Shown here one piece after another: positions 39,467-53,038 of a stretch of 64,000 nucleotides of DNA. The stretch is from contig CM040748.1 in NCBI GenBank assembly GCA_022829145.1, positions 5,721,501-5,785,500 on the forward strand. Direction: 5' to 3'. Below the pieces are notes generated by a model. The model made no database searches, was not told where the DNA came from, and saw only the letters and a program-made list of their open reading frames with translations. Both the position numbers and the translations under genes were made by a program. This stretch comes from Albula goreensis. Its lineage: Eukaryota; Chordata; Actinopteri; Albuliformes; Albulidae. Positions within the stretch are counted from its first letter, which is position 1, and the number at the start of each line of letters is the position of its first letter.

Positions 39467-40603
39467 GAAAAGCTAGCAGGTAGTGATTGCCAAACTTAGT
39501 CACCAGAGCCAGCCGTCCACTCACTGCTCTGTCAGCGACCGATTTCCTCTCATCTGCAGGGCGGGTATTTTTCGCTGCTCTTCCTTTGTACGCTTTGTAC
39601 GTTCAATGTGTGTGTGCAGGGGGGAGGGAGATCTAGAGCTACCTGTTTATAGGTACATTAACAGTTCCGGTTCTGTTTTATATGTTCCACGGAATATTTC
39701 TGAAGGGTTTCTGTGTTTCATAAACGAGTTCCCAGGCACAGTACTTTTGGGGAAGTCCGGTCGGTGTTCTGAGCTTGTTTCCTGAAATGAGATTTGCAGT
39801 GGGGGAACAACACGGACAGACAGGATCGCCGGAGCAGAGTATGAGCAGAATTCATGCCTGTGCAGCAAGGAAGCAGTTTTGCACATGGCCTTTCTTATTT
39901 TGCTGAATGGGCTTGTCGTCTTTCGCTAGTCCTGTTCAGCAGCTGTATTCTTGAGATATGCTAACACTGGGGCTAAAAGCCTGGCAGAGAGTCCTAGGTG
40001 TCCTGCTCACCCCCCAACCCCCCACCCCTCCATCATCCGAAATTTCATCTCAAGGCAATTATCGCTCTCACATCTGTGTCCTTACACCTATCACATTCTC
40101 ACTTTTTTTTTTTTTTTTTTTCAAAGAGTGAAGAATGAAGCACCTGTCTGTACATGTTTGCTTTGCTCTGGAATGATAAGTGATCTGTTCCATCGGCGCA
40201 CACAAAGAGACGACACTGTGGATCCACTTACAGCGATGAATTGGACTTTTTTTTTGGCAGTGACTAAACAGCCCTAGAAACTGTAGTGTCCATCACTGAC
40301 TGATTGTGAGACTCTCCCACACACCTCTTGTGTAACCGCAAGGTAGACAAATACACTGAGGGGACACGCTACCACAGGCCTGGCACTGATACGTGTTCAT
40401 TATTATTAATATGTTTAATAATAAAAATATGAATTTGAAAATAATAATACATAATAATTATTATTATCTTTTATTAAAACAACACCTATTATTACCACTA
40501 TGACACTGAGCTGTAAGGTGTAAGGAATGGAGGCCCATTTTGAGTCTCTGCCTAAAATGTATGAAGGATTTGTGATGAAATGAAATGTTTTGATGAAACA
40601 ACA

Positions 40604-40680
40604 TTCACGTTTACATTCAGCAGATGCTCTTACCCAAAGCGACTTACAAAACTAAAACCATGAGTCGGGTAGATGTAGAC
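40604..40680 (+). repeat. fragment of a common teleost dispersed repeat
   Basis: Carries TTACATTCAGCAGATGCTCT and CCAAAGCGACTTACAAAAC, the recurring core of a short non-autonomous repeat found throughout teleost genomes. The fragment is short. Confidence 0.65.
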
Positions 40681-42120
40681 AACAAAAGGTAGAGTGTCAG
40701 TGTTCGGTGAATAAATTTGTTCAACATGACAATATCCTACATGAAATACATGCTGTTATTACTTCTCCATTTAATAGATTTATACTGTTTGCAGTTCACA
40801 TTTTTACTTGTGTCATGCAGGCTTAATACTACCCCACTAACCATAACTGAAATGTACTGCACTGCATTTGAAGAATTTTGTGTATTTATATCTACTTCAT
40901 GAATGACTGCAGTTCTACATTTTGTTATGCTTTTACATGATAGCTATTACTGTATTTCAGATGATTTCAGAGGTTAAAACACTCTAGCACGTGGTCTTAT
41001 TTTGCACAACACTTCCCCTGTTCCAGTATTGAAGAAAGCAAGTTTTACTTCTGCTCTTTAAAAAAAAAAAGCAGCAGTTTTTTTCACAGATTTTGCAAGA
41101 TGGATACTATCAAGTTTAAAACACAAGTCAGCGTTCTGAGGATCGAAGAACTGTGGGTCTTTTCTGAATGTGAGAGTGTGGCCACGCCCTCTCGTCTGCA
41201 AAAACCTGTCCCACATTCCACCTCCTCGAGCGCGATGATGAAACCGGAGCTGGATTCATGGTCTGGGAGGACAGATGAACCCTATTGTTGCTTGTTTGTG
41301 TGCGTGCTGCAGAAGTGGGACAGCCGTTTTTAAATTACCGCAGGAACTTCCCAGTCTTTCCAGCGGGCCAAGTCACAGCGTCAGACGCAAACCGCTTGTG
41401 AAAGGCTGCTTTTTTCAGTGGCACCTGACTGTGATCTGACCATCTGGAGTGATCTGAAGTCACTTGCAGCACCACACCTTCCCCGGGCTTCCTCATTTCC
41501 TGACACTTCTCCGTTGTTCCTCCGTTGTTTCAGCCTTGCTTCCCCCTCCTTCGGTGCAAATTAATTCCTTCCCTCGCAATCCTTAGCGACGGCCCTGGCA
41601 GGCTCGACCACCACCAGAAAGGCTGGTTTGCACAGGTGAAAACACCTGGTGAGATAAGACCCGCATCGGGTCATTTGCGTCTGCTGTGGCATTTATACGG
41701 CAGTGGCGATGTTTCACCGGGCTTGAAGGAGGGACCAGTCTTACCAGACGTGTGGGCAGGCAGAAACCTTAAACAGAGATAACACACTTGCAGAGAAATT
41801 GCACTCGTTCTGTTCTGCTAAAGGGTGATTCCTTCACAGATTCCTTATATCCTACCTCTGGTGGGGGGGGCAGGGGGGGGAGGTTGGTGGGGGTGGAATG
41901 TCTTGTCCTGAATAAGATCCTTCTACTTACTTCCGCAAAAAAGTACACTACAAAAAAATGTTCACTTTTCACAAGATGTCTCTTACTAACTACTATGGAA
42001 AGTGAGGCCTCTACCAATTTAAACGAGCTCTGAGGTAGATTCATGCCTGATTCAGGACACTGAGGTCCTGGCTGGGAAACTCCTGTTGAGGACACAGCAG
42101 GCACAGACATCTTTGTGTCT

Positions 42121-42287
42121 GTGTGTTTGAAACACTGTGTGTGTCTATGTGTGTGTGTGTGTGCAGTGTGCGTGTGTGTGTGTGTTTGTGTGTGTGTGAG
42201 TATGTGTGTGCATGTGTGTGAGCATGTGTGTGTGATTGTGTGTGCGTGTGTGTGAGTGTGTATGTGTGTGTGTGCATTGTGTGTGTG

Positions 42288-42340
<53 letters not shown>

Positions 42341-42417
42341 GTGTCTGTGTGCGTATATGTGCATGTGTGTGTGCGTCTGTGTGCGCACATGTGTGTGGGG
42401 GTGTGTGTCTGTGTGAG
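42121..42417. repeat. large interrupted (GT)n microsatellite
   Basis: About 300 bases of GT with CGT, ATGT and TTGT interruptions on the + strand. Confidence 0.95.
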
Positions 42418-43998
42418 CCTCCATTGTGTTTCTCACTAGGCAGAAAGTGGCCATATGCTCAGATGCTCAGAGGAGGCAGTTTCCCCTCCTATAGATCAGC
42501 CCCACATTATGACTATCGGGGATCTTCAGTGACAGCTTATGGCAGTGCTTTATATTTACTATGCCTGTCCACATTTTACTGGAAACAATATCTAAAACAA
42601 TCCTTTGACGGTTATACAGAAAACACTGGCGTTTGGTATTTTGAATGGTATTTGAATATATTTTAAGCGTGCTGTTTTGCATGACCTGAAACAAACCAAG
42701 CCAAAGTGTGGAGAAACAAAATTCAATAAAAAACTAAACGGAGCTCACAGTGCACTAAAACTTATAACATGCACTGTATACATGATACAGTCTAATCATC
42801 ATGTGGCTGTAATATATCAAATTATGTATCCTATTATTATTAAAAAGTATCTTCTAACTTGAAACTTACTGGAATTCAGTGCATAAGCTATTAATCACAT
42901 TCAGTGGCAAACATTTCAGCAGATGGCAGAAGACAGAGAAAAAAACATGATTTACAAGCTTAATCAGCAGGAGATAGACACGTGTTGATTCCCATTTCAG
43001 CAGGCAAAAAAAAAAAAACAGAGAGACAAATTTGCTGCAGAGCTATGACAGCCATGTCCTAAAAAGGCAATCCTGCCTCCCAGACCATGTAATGGATGTG
43101 TGCCAGATCGTCAGGAGAACTGGAGCCAGGTGCCACTGCAGGTACCGATACACCTGATTAACAGACCCAGGCAATTACACAGAGCGAGCCGGTTTCATTG
43201 TGACCCAAACAGAGCCTCGGATGCAATGGCAACTAATCCCTCAAGAGTCTCTGTGCACAGCGCAGAGGACTCATTACAGGTAAGTCCTCACCTACCCTCA
43301 CTGATCTCACCGCAGTGGTTGCCTAAATAAGGTAAGGTTGGGGCTCCTCATGCGTCTGTAATCCGAAGAATGTCAATGTGTCAGAGCATGAGTTTTACTG
43401 TGTTTTTTTTTCTTCTTCTTCATCTCTCTCCCTCCCCTGTAACCCTGGAAGACAAGGAAGGGAGCTTCAGATAAGAGAACTCCACTGTAACTGCCTGTGC
43501 TGAATACACACCCTCTTTCGCCAGCCTCAATGAGTAAACTGATAACCCGGCCGGCGATCTGGAGTACGGCGGGTTGCATAACTGAAACCAGTCAGTGATA
43601 TCCTGCGTGTTGCTGGCCTCTCCAGGGAGAAGCAGTCATCCGCCCAATTCACAACACGTAGTGTTTTGTTCTGCGTAAACACAATGGCCCGCGGTAACTG
43701 GGTTTGTCACGCCACTCCTGATTTACACAAGGTAGAGGAGCAATGCAGGGAAATTATGCATGAAATCAAGAGGGGTATCAGCAGAGGTTGTAGCATTTTT
43801 CATCTCACAAACAGGGCTAGTGATGTGGGCAGCGATGAGGGGGCGAAGCTGGAAGCCAGACCCACTGTGTGTCTGCAGGCTCGGCGGAGCTGCTCGGTGG
43901 AGTCACGATTTTACAGCAGAGGAACAATCCTGTAGTGACAGGACAAATCAGAGCCTCGGGTCTGGCAAAATGAGCTGGAGAAAGAGAGGGGAGTGTGG

Positions 43999-44079
43999 GG
44001 TGTGTGTGTGTGTGTGTGTGCGTGTGTGTATGTGTGTGTGTGTGGTGTGTGTGTGAGTGTGTGAGTGTGCGTGCGTGTA

Positions 44080-44158
<79 letters not shown>

Positions 44159-44170
44159 TGTGTGTGTGTT
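43999..44170. repeat. interrupted (GT)n microsatellite
   Basis: About 170 bases of GT repeat on the + strand. Confidence 0.95.
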
Positions 44171-45045
44171 GAGGGTGGGGGGTGAACTCTTCATTCTCTA
44201 TGAAGAAAAAAAAACATAAAATGGGGGGTGTGCTTTCGGTACAGCGGGGCGACCGTTGCTAGGAAATGACTTTGCAAACTCACAGAACTCTTGGAGTATT
44301 TGCAGTGTGCCTCTTGAGCTCGCATTCTGATTGGTCCAAATGTGCACCGTCTCCAAAGGGGTGGGAATGGGGGGCGGGGGGGGTGAGCATTTCATTCATT
44401 ATCTGCTGCACTGAATAGTAATGAAACACAGACATCAAAATGAAACAAAACTGCAATTTCTGACCCACTAGGAGGTCCCTGCATGCCATGGGCCAAACTG
44501 AATTTCCATCTCAGACAGCAATTCCTTCACAGCACCAACCAATCTAATACAAATTCCTCCCCCCTTTTCACAATCTCAACAAACATTCTCAACGCGATAC
44601 TCTTAGAGACGGCGGGCTGTAGTGGCATTTCTCCTTGGTAGGGGGCAGAGCTGAGTTTCCTAGCCGTCCGTAAGCACTGGTGCTTTTCTTCAGCCCATCT
44701 TAATTCACCATTAAAATGAGCCCATTTCTCCTGGATCCAAAGCTGAATTCCTGAGCAGTGGCTAACATCACACTGTCAGCTGCTGTCTAACTCTGACACA
44801 TTCTGGGGTTAATGAATCTACAAACAAACGAGGGTTCCTCGGGACACAGACATTGGAAAAGGACCAGTTTCCATTGGAATCCGAGGGTGGTTTGAGTATG
44901 CTGGAATGCAAAAATATGCCATGTACACTGTAAACACCATTTTTCCCCCTCTCAATAACAAATAGTGCTCAACAAAGCCAGCAGCTCGGGGGAAGACCAG
45001 GCGAATGGATGGGAGGGGGGATGTGCTCAGATGTCAGAGGCCTGG

Positions 45046-45048
<3 letters not shown>

Positions 45049-45114
<66 letters not shown>
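45049..45114. repeat. pure (GT)33 microsatellite
   Basis: Uninterrupted GT repeat, 66 bases. Confidence 0.97.
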
Positions 45115-45116
<2 letters not shown>

Positions 45117-46160
45117 AGGAGCCAGCTCCCTGGGCCCCCAGGAGAATGCGCCTCCCCGGGTCCATTCACGAAGCCCTGTGGACCCGCTTGTGCCAGATGT
45201 TAATGACCCATCACTCTGAGCAGATGGTGTTTGTCCTCAAATAAAAAGTATACAAGCAGCTGTGACCAGAGGAGGTCTACTGTAGAACTGCATCAATCAC
45301 CAGACAGGTAATAATTTACCTCAACATGCCCATCTTCACTGATTTAAACCGAATCTCTGTGTCACAACAACAAAAGTTTTGATAGATCTGTTCAATATGT
45401 AATTTCCTTCTAACACATTAATTAATGATTATCATTCATATGAATGTCAACATATATAAAATAATTCAGTACACAAACTATACATAAATACAATAATCCT
45501 GGTTTTATAATATAGATATAAGAGGAAATGTATACAATAGTTATATACACAAGCTGCAGAAAGCTTATAATTACTCAATTGGTCCACCATTGGGTTTTTG
45601 TAAATCTGCGTACTCTATAAAAGCATTTATGAGGATGTGGTCCAGTGTGAGCGTGATGAAGCAGCCGTCTCTGTCTCCTCTGACCACATGGCTGCGGTCT
45701 GAAAAATGGCCCGCTCCAGGGGGCTTGGAGGCAATTGCTGGATGAATGTATATCATTAGCATTTGAAATACCTGACTGACAGCAGGACATCTGGAGCTGG
45801 AGCTGGGGCAGGGAGTGGGCGCTCCGCCTGGCCTGCCCAGTGACAGAGCCGTGGAGGGAGGGGTTTGAGAGCCACACTGCTGAGCTACAGCCGGCAAACA
45901 CGGCCTGCAGCGGCCCCACTCTGCTGGGCTGGGCTGAGAGGGAATGAGCCTGACCATGCTAGCACACAGCTACACATTTACACTCTTTCTCTAATACATG
46001 CACACACACACAGCGGCTCACTTTCTCTCTTTAGAATGTGTACACACACAAGCTTGCTAAATGCACTCTAGCTGTCACACTCATGAATTTTGTTTCAAAA
46101 ATACACTCATAAGCATACTTCCCATGCTCACTCTTACTCTCCAAAAACAAATTCACGTGT

Positions 46161-46161
<1 letters not shown>

Positions 46162-46205
<44 letters not shown>
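46162..46205. repeat. pure (CT)22 microsatellite
   Basis: Uninterrupted CT repeat; a near twin lies 187 bases downstream. Confidence 0.95.
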
Positions 46206-46210
<5 letters not shown>

Positions 46211-46390
46211 TTGCTGTATTGGCAGGACAAACATACTCATATTGCTAAAGCAATATACAGAAGCACAGACACCACTGCAAAGTTTGATTTACAATGCTCC
46301 CAAAAAATCAATTAATTAAGGTGTTAAGAACATAACAAAAAACATGATAATGTTTCAACCATATTTATTCTAACACTACAGGTCAAATGT

Positions 46391-46392
<2 letters not shown>

Positions 46393-46434
<42 letters not shown>
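46393..46434. repeat. pure (TC)21 microsatellite
   Basis: Uninterrupted TC repeat, 42 bases. Confidence 0.95.
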
Positions 46435-46438
<4 letters not shown>

Positions 46439-47127
46439 GTAATTTAGCATACAGCAGACCTCATGTGAAGCTTTCTAATAAACCGTTGGTTATACAAGCC
46501 AGCAGGTAGTAAATAAAGGAGCATTAGCGAGCCGCTGGGACGCTATGGCAGTACTTTCCCTCCATGCAAAGCATATGGGCACAACATCACAAGGCTGCAA
46601 TTTACACTGATGTTCCTATTCAGTTATCAACACAGAAATCCCGCAATTCATAAGCATACATCTGAGCTCTGCATGACTGCACAGGCCCATAAAAAGGTAA
46701 ATCATACGGATCTTCCTTCCAGTGCGCCAGCTTGAAAAGATAGTTATCCAGGGAGGGATGAGATTGGCCAATCAAATGAATAATGGGGCCAGTCGATTGA
46801 AGATCCTGATGCAAAATTATTTCAGAACTGGCCTTCTGCAGCCTTGTACTGTGGCATACTCATTCAGGATAGCAGTATGTACATTCTCAGATAGAAAGAT
46901 TCTACTTAGAACCCTAAGGGTTCTTTGTTCTCCTCAACCCTATTCTGAGCATTCAACAAGAAACACTTAAGAGACATCTAAGAAGAACTTTTAAAGGTAC
47001 TCCTTGGGGACAAAAGAAGTACCCTTAAGGACAGTGGTCTATTACAAGACATCTCCAAAACAAGTAAAACCAGCTTGTCTTGTGGAAACCAGCCCAACAC
47101 AGCAGAGTGCCAGGAGGTACTCTGAAG

Positions 47128-47179
47128 AATTGTCCCCCAGTGAAATTGCCCCCAATGAAATTGCCCCCAGTGAAATTGC
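47128..47179. repeat. 15-bp tandem repeat, three copies
   Basis: Three units of AATTGCCCCCAGTGA type, the first with an extra T, followed by a partial AATTGCC. Confidence 0.85.
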
Positions 47180-49171
47180 CTGAGTATTTGTAAGTCAGTC
47201 TGGCCCACCACCGCTGACACTGAAGGCAGGGGAGAGGAGGCCTAATCTGGGATAGAGAGCTGAGAGTCCACCCCCACCTTGCAGCAGGGATTCGCAGGCT
47301 AATTGTTAGCCATAGCAGGGGGGTGGTATGGAGTCAGCTGTCTGTGACACCAGCATGACCGTGAGTATGCAGAAATGAGGGGGCCAGGGTACTTAGCGCA
47401 GGCACCAAACCTGGATATGTATGTCACCTCCCTGTCCATAAGCAAAATGTGTTACATGTACATAAAATATGTTTTATTTTCCATTACCATAGCAAAACAG
47501 TACTGTATTCAATTAAAATGCATATATTCAATTTTATAAGGCACAAATAAATATATTTTTTTAAAGTGGAACAAGGTAGCAAGAAAGACCAACTTGAAAA
47601 TCAAGGGTTTTAAGAAGTTTTTGATATGCAAATTTTATAGGATCAATACTGAAGTGTTTTGAACAGATGCAATGTGAGAGAAGGCAATGCGTGTTGAGAA
47701 AGCAGTTTCATTTTGTAGCCAGTAGGGGGAGCTATAAAACTCCTACAGACTGCTCAAAAGACAAAGAATGCCTCAGAACAAGTAAGATACCACCTCTCCT
47801 TGCTGTTCACATTTCTTCCTTATTACATTTGAGCTAAGGAATTTTCAAATAAAACACTATTCATCCAAGCTGATGTTAGTACTTCTAAACCACAGGCTTT
47901 CTTCTACACTGGTGTTTTTGTTATATTATTTCAAGTAGGCACTTTCAAAACAGGAAGGTACTTTTCCACAACAAACAATTGACACAAGGCTCATATGACT
48001 CCAGTTGTTAGGGGTGTCATTTTGTCCTTAATTTTGTCTCTGTCTCTTCCTCTCCTGTCTCCAGACTCCAGTGCCCTCAGTCAAATTCCTGTTGTCATGC
48101 TGTATAACTGCCTGTGGCCTTTCGTCCACATCCAAGTTTTTCCAATGCAGGTACTTTGGTAATGCATTGAAAGTATGGGTGAGATGATGCACCACACTCA
48201 GAATACAGTATATTTCACAATAAAGGGGCCACAGAGCGAGACACATCAGATTAAAGTCTCCTGATACATGAAAGAAAGAAAAATACAATGAAAAACATTT
48301 ACTTTATTCAAAGGTAAATGAGCAACATAATTGTCTGCATAATAATTATCATCAGCATTGCCAACTGTTGTTAATGTTTGTTATACAGCATATTGGAAAG
48401 TAATCAATTCTCAGCTACATCTTACAGGACTGAAATGGGTATGCGCATCCAAATTACAGTGCAGCTGAGATAACCTGGTCAGCATATAACTCTTTGTTCA
48501 CTGCATTTAAAAATAGACAAATAATAAAATAGCCCCATGCCTTTTTTTTTTGATTGGGTGTTCAGTTATGTTCGATGCTGCATCTGTAGCTGCAGTAAGG
48601 ACCACTGTGTTCAGCACATTGGTTTTGTGATGGCGGGGTCGTCTCTTGTCATACTTGCATTGGTGGGTTGGTTCACTGCTGGGTCACCAGTAAACCGTGG
48701 TTGCCTCTGTTGTTCCACTTTTATCTGGGGTCCTGGGACGGAGCCACACGCAATCACTGCAGGAAATATTGACCCAATTACGAATTCACAGAGCCCGGAT
48801 TCATAAACGGGTCTATCACAGTCACGTCCAGAGCTGAGGAATGCTGGACCCTGTCAGCTGCGTGATGTGCACTTCTGTACATCGCTCTGTCCCTGCCGTG
48901 CACCGAGAGGGGGACAAGAGACAGTAAACAGAGACACAAAGAGGTGTCGCAGCCTCATTTTCAATCCAACGATGCCTGACCGGATTCTCCACAGTCAGCG
49001 CTTTTTCACAATCGATGACATGACCTTAACCCGGTATGAGGTTTGAAGGCCAAGGAGACCCATGGATATGACCTCAGAGCAGAGAGAGCCGATCACCTGC
49101 TAATGCACAACGCGGTTTACGATCTGCTCCCAGAGTGCTCAGCGTCTGAGTGCTGGTAACTCAATACATAT

Positions 49172-49172
49172 T

Positions 49173-49232
<60 letters not shown>

Positions 49233-49304
49233 CCACATACACACATCCACACACACAAAGACACACATACACACACACACACAAAACACACACACACACA
49301 CACA
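49172..49304. repeat. compound (CT)n-(CA)n microsatellite
   Basis: About 26 bases of CT followed by about 105 bases of interrupted CA. Confidence 0.93.
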
Positions 49305-50280
49305 CTTTTATCAGATTTCTTTCAACATTGGACAATAACCAACCATTTAATATCACACATCTCAATAAGACACTTTCGATTTTCAAACCCACTTGGGTGG
49401 GTTTTCTTATTAGGTCAAAACAGGTGGCAAATGGAGTATGACAGTAATGATTTAGTATGGATAAGTTTTTTTATTTTCCTGAAGCTGTTTCTAATAATAA
49501 TAAAAAAAAATTCCAAATGCAAACCAGTGGGACTGAATATGTCAGCTGATGCAAATGACTGAAGAACAGAGTCTCTCTTGTGAACGGTACAGTGAAATGT
49601 TTGTTGATTGTGGGCCATTCTGCCTCAACGATTTGGGTACAGCACAAAATGAGGAGTTACCTGTCATGTATCAGAACAATCTACCATTTAGGGACAGAAT
49701 CTCAGGTGAGTCTCTCCAGACTGACCCTGTCTGTGGTATTCAGCTCATTGCTTTTATCACATTTAAATGCCATCTCAATGATAACGTCATGCCCATGTAT
49801 CAGATATCTAGGTCGTATTCTACAATAGCCAAGTAGTGGTGAGCTAGCTATAGCCTTTTGTGATGTCTGGGGTATTCAAGAACTTTTCAATGCACTCCAG
49901 AGACAGTTAATTTGGAATTACCGACAATGTTAAATACCTCTCAATAAATTAATTATTAATACATTAACTTGAGCACTTTCTTCACTAACATGTTAAAAGT
50001 GGAGGCAACAGGAATAGCCATTACCCACCTAGATGGATCCCTACATTACTTACCCCTAAAAGTCAGTGAAGGGTTGAAAACAGAAGGACCAGCTAGATAA
50101 CAGATGCAAAAACAAAGCATTCGAGAACATGTACTTGTTACTGTAAATGGCAGTGACTAAACACAGTACTGGAATGCCTTTATTGATTCATATTATTGTT
50201 TCATATTGCTGTATTAATGTGTAACTGTAACTGTCTGTGTAACTGAGGCCAACATGGCTAAACGTGCAGAGTGTTCTTAA

Positions 50281-50503
50281 ACATTACATTACAGTCATTT
50301 AGCTGATGCTTTTATCCAAAGCGACTTACAGTTGATTATGCTAACCAAGACAATCCCCCCTGGGACCAATATGGGTTTAAGGGCCTTGCTGAGGGGCCCA
50401 ACAGCAATGGTGTTCTTGCTGTGACTAGATTGGGGCTTGGACCACCAGCCTCAGGGGTCCCAGTCATGTACCTTAGCCACTAGGCTACAGGCTACCCCCT
50501 AAA
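50281..50503 (+). repeat. near-complete copy of a common teleost short dispersed repeat
   Basis: Starts ACATTACATTACAGTCATTT, then GCTTTTATCCAAAGCGACTT, a middle AAGGGCCTTGCTGAGGGGCC and an end CCTTAGCCACTAGGCTACAG. This is the full layout of a roughly 220-bp non-autonomous repeat familiar from many teleosts. Only the family resemblance is claimed. Confidence 0.8.
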
Positions 50504-51871
50504 CAAGGGAGGGATGCAAACCAAGGTTTCATTTGTTGTATTGTATAGATTACGATGTAACCAACAGAAATATGTTGGAATGCACATGTATTATTCAGCT
50601 GGGTTTAAAAACCGTGTGCCTTTAAATATGCATGCATATCAAGAGGTTTTCATTTACTCTGTTGCTTGGCCTGTTTGTACAAAATCCATTGTTGATACAC
50701 AGAGCATGGCTACTTCCTTCAAAGGGAAGAGGAAGCTCTTGACATAGACCTATATGGTAAAATAGGAAATCTGGGAAGTAGATCTCCCTAAAGGCCTCTT
50801 CATATGCTTTATGCATTTTGTAAATATGAATTGTGGTTTTACCCTTGGTAAGACAAAAAAAACACAAATACAAAAATTTCATTAGTTTTTCACAGAACTG
50901 TTAGAGGTGTAATGATTGTTTTCAGAGAGGCTTAACACATGGATGTGAGTGCATTCTGAGGAATATTCAGATATTGAAATAGTCTCACATAAAATACAGA
51001 CACACCAACAAACCTGTTTTCTCTTTAGCAAACTTTCTTTGCATTAAGCCCATAGCTCTGAACTTCAGAGTGAGACAAAAGCAAAAGTTAAAAAAACCTC
51101 CATGATCATCTAGGGTTGAAATGACCTAAGCCAAGAAAAGTGTAGTATATAAGTATACTAATAGCAAAATAAATACATTACAATAACAAAATATTTCTTC
51201 TCTTTTGAAATACTAATGTTCATAGGAAGTCATGTCTCAAGACCGTACGGCAGGAATGTGAAAATGAAAACAATTTCACAGATGAAAAACAGATTACAGA
51301 AATAGTTTCAGCAGCTGTGCCTACATTAGCAGCAATCAAATAGGACGTTCGGAACAAACACATAGGACAATGCTTCAATATCAACAACCACTCTGCAACT
51401 GGAGAACACAGCATCCTGTTGCAAAATGCATGTCCTTTTTTGGAATCATAGCTGATCAAATGGTGTGCTGACCTCCTAGTGTGACATGTACAATGTATGT
51501 TAAGTGCTTTTTGATATGTCACAACAGTACTGCTGCAACTCATACTTTCAACTGTTTGTCAGCTATTTTATAGCCTACAGTATGCAGCAATACATTTAAA
51601 CTTTGCAATTTGTCTTCTGCAGGCAGCTATTTATGCAATACTAAACATTTTAATATTGCATGTGTACAGTATTTGTTTGACATCTGCTAAAATTGTGAAC
51701 TCTTTGACTTTTATTAGACATAATAAAGATTACCTAGCCTGGCTATGGGGCAGACAACTGATAAGCTTGCTAGCCAGGTAGTGGTCTGATTAAGTTCCAT
51801 TCAACTCATTAACAATAGGATGGTTGCTGGCTTTGTTCTTTCCTCTGTGGAGGTGTTAAGTTGCCCAGTGC

Positions 51872-52249
51872 GTGAGAAGGTGCTGTAGCTCCCCTCGTGT
51901 CGGAGCGGTTTCTGAGCGGCCGAAACCCCTCTGTGTGGGCAGATTGGTGCGGGCTCAGGTCCAGGCGCAGAGTCCTGGTCCTAATGAGCCCGCGCGGGTG
52001 TCCCACAGCACGGTCCGCTCGTTTTCCCAGGGTCTCGTGCCAAGCCTATGGCACTCTGCCGCAGCTGCTAGCTTCTCAGCGCGGTTCCTGGAGAACGTTT
52101 ACGCAAAGGGTAGCTGTAAAAATTTGACTCAGCCAGCGTATCGGGATATTTCACATTGGACCCCTCAGTGCAAAGACTACATGTTCACAGCAGCTGTCCA
52201 CATTCTTACATTTGGAATTGTACATCTTGTTATTGATTTTATTCTTTAA
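51872..52249 (+). other. GC-rich patch with a 125-codon open frame, unrecognised
   Basis: This patch is GC-richer and more CpG-rich than its AT-rich surroundings and is open for 125 codons on +. The predicted protein has a basic N-terminal half and a hydrophobic tail (ILTFGIVHLVIDFIL). No motif is recognised. It could be a small CpG island, a lncRNA exon or chance. Confidence 0.2.
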
Positions 52250-52930
52250 CCATGTATAAATAATGTTTATATACATGGTTATATACAATGTGTATAAATC
52301 ATGGGAAAAAGTGTTATAATAAAAATGCAAATGCTCTTTCCAGTCAGAAAATGTTTGAGTTCTAAACCTCAACCTATCATCCAAATAAAAGAAAAACTAA
52401 TGTGTTTTGTATTCATAAAGCATTAATTTACAATTCAGTACATAGAGTCCAGTACATTTCAATCAGCATTTAACAACGACTCCACAAATGTTACCATGTA
52501 AAAGACTCCTTGAAATATTTACCCATAATTTCAGATTTAACTGGCTTGCTGTTGATACCAGCAACTCCATCAATTTTCATACCCGAGATTGCAAATCTAC
52601 ATAAAAAGAAAATCTGCATATATATTATTCCATGTAACCATAAGTGAAGTGGATCCTGCATGTTAATCCCTCTTCGCTGAGGTCAGTGGGTTGTCATGGC
52701 GAGCCTCATAAAGATGGCTCATGCGATGGCGGCAGTTTGGTTTTAACGCACTCTATTCATCACGTGTGAAAGACCCTCTAAATGTCAGCCAGCGCAGGAG
52801 CAGATATAACCACCTGACTCTTCGCTCCTGAAATGGACCCCATTCTCAGTCTGTCTCTTCATTTAATTACCCATCATATCACAGATGGGCCCATGACAAA
52901 GTATCAGGCAGGTTCCCATTTTTCATAGAC

Positions 52931-53038
52931 TTTATGCTCACTGAGTGGTGGACATGGTTTCTGCTCCCTGATTGGTGGACATGGTTTATGCTCACTGATT
53001 GGTGGACATGGTTTATGCTCACTGATTGGTGGACATGG
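52931..53038. repeat. 27-bp minisatellite, four copies
   Basis: Four head-to-tail units, the last two identical; each contains TTTATGCTCACTGA and GGTGGACATGG. The units start at 52931, 52958, 52985 and 53012. Confidence 0.95.

Larger units (their letters stand above)
37460..40590. other. intergenic DNA with possible regulatory sites
   Basis: No exon recognised. It contains two CArG boxes (38279-38288, 39457-39466), a (CA)11 tract at 39260-39281, a T-run at 40102-40120 and pyrimidine-rich patches near 39225-39380. Confidence 0.45.
40690..50280. other. intergenic DNA dominated by microsatellites
   Basis: About 9.6 kb without a recognised exon on either strand. The longest non-repeat open frame (45571-45957, minus, 128 codons) is proline-rich in its first half and shows no family motif. 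Confidence 0.5.

Noticed and set aside
45571..45957. 128-codon minus-strand frame
   Set aside because: Low-complexity Pro/Ser start and no family resemblance. The second half is interesting but unsupported.
46686..46697. CCATAAAAAGG as another CArG box
   Set aside because: It has seven A/T bases between CC and GG, one too many for the SRF consensus.
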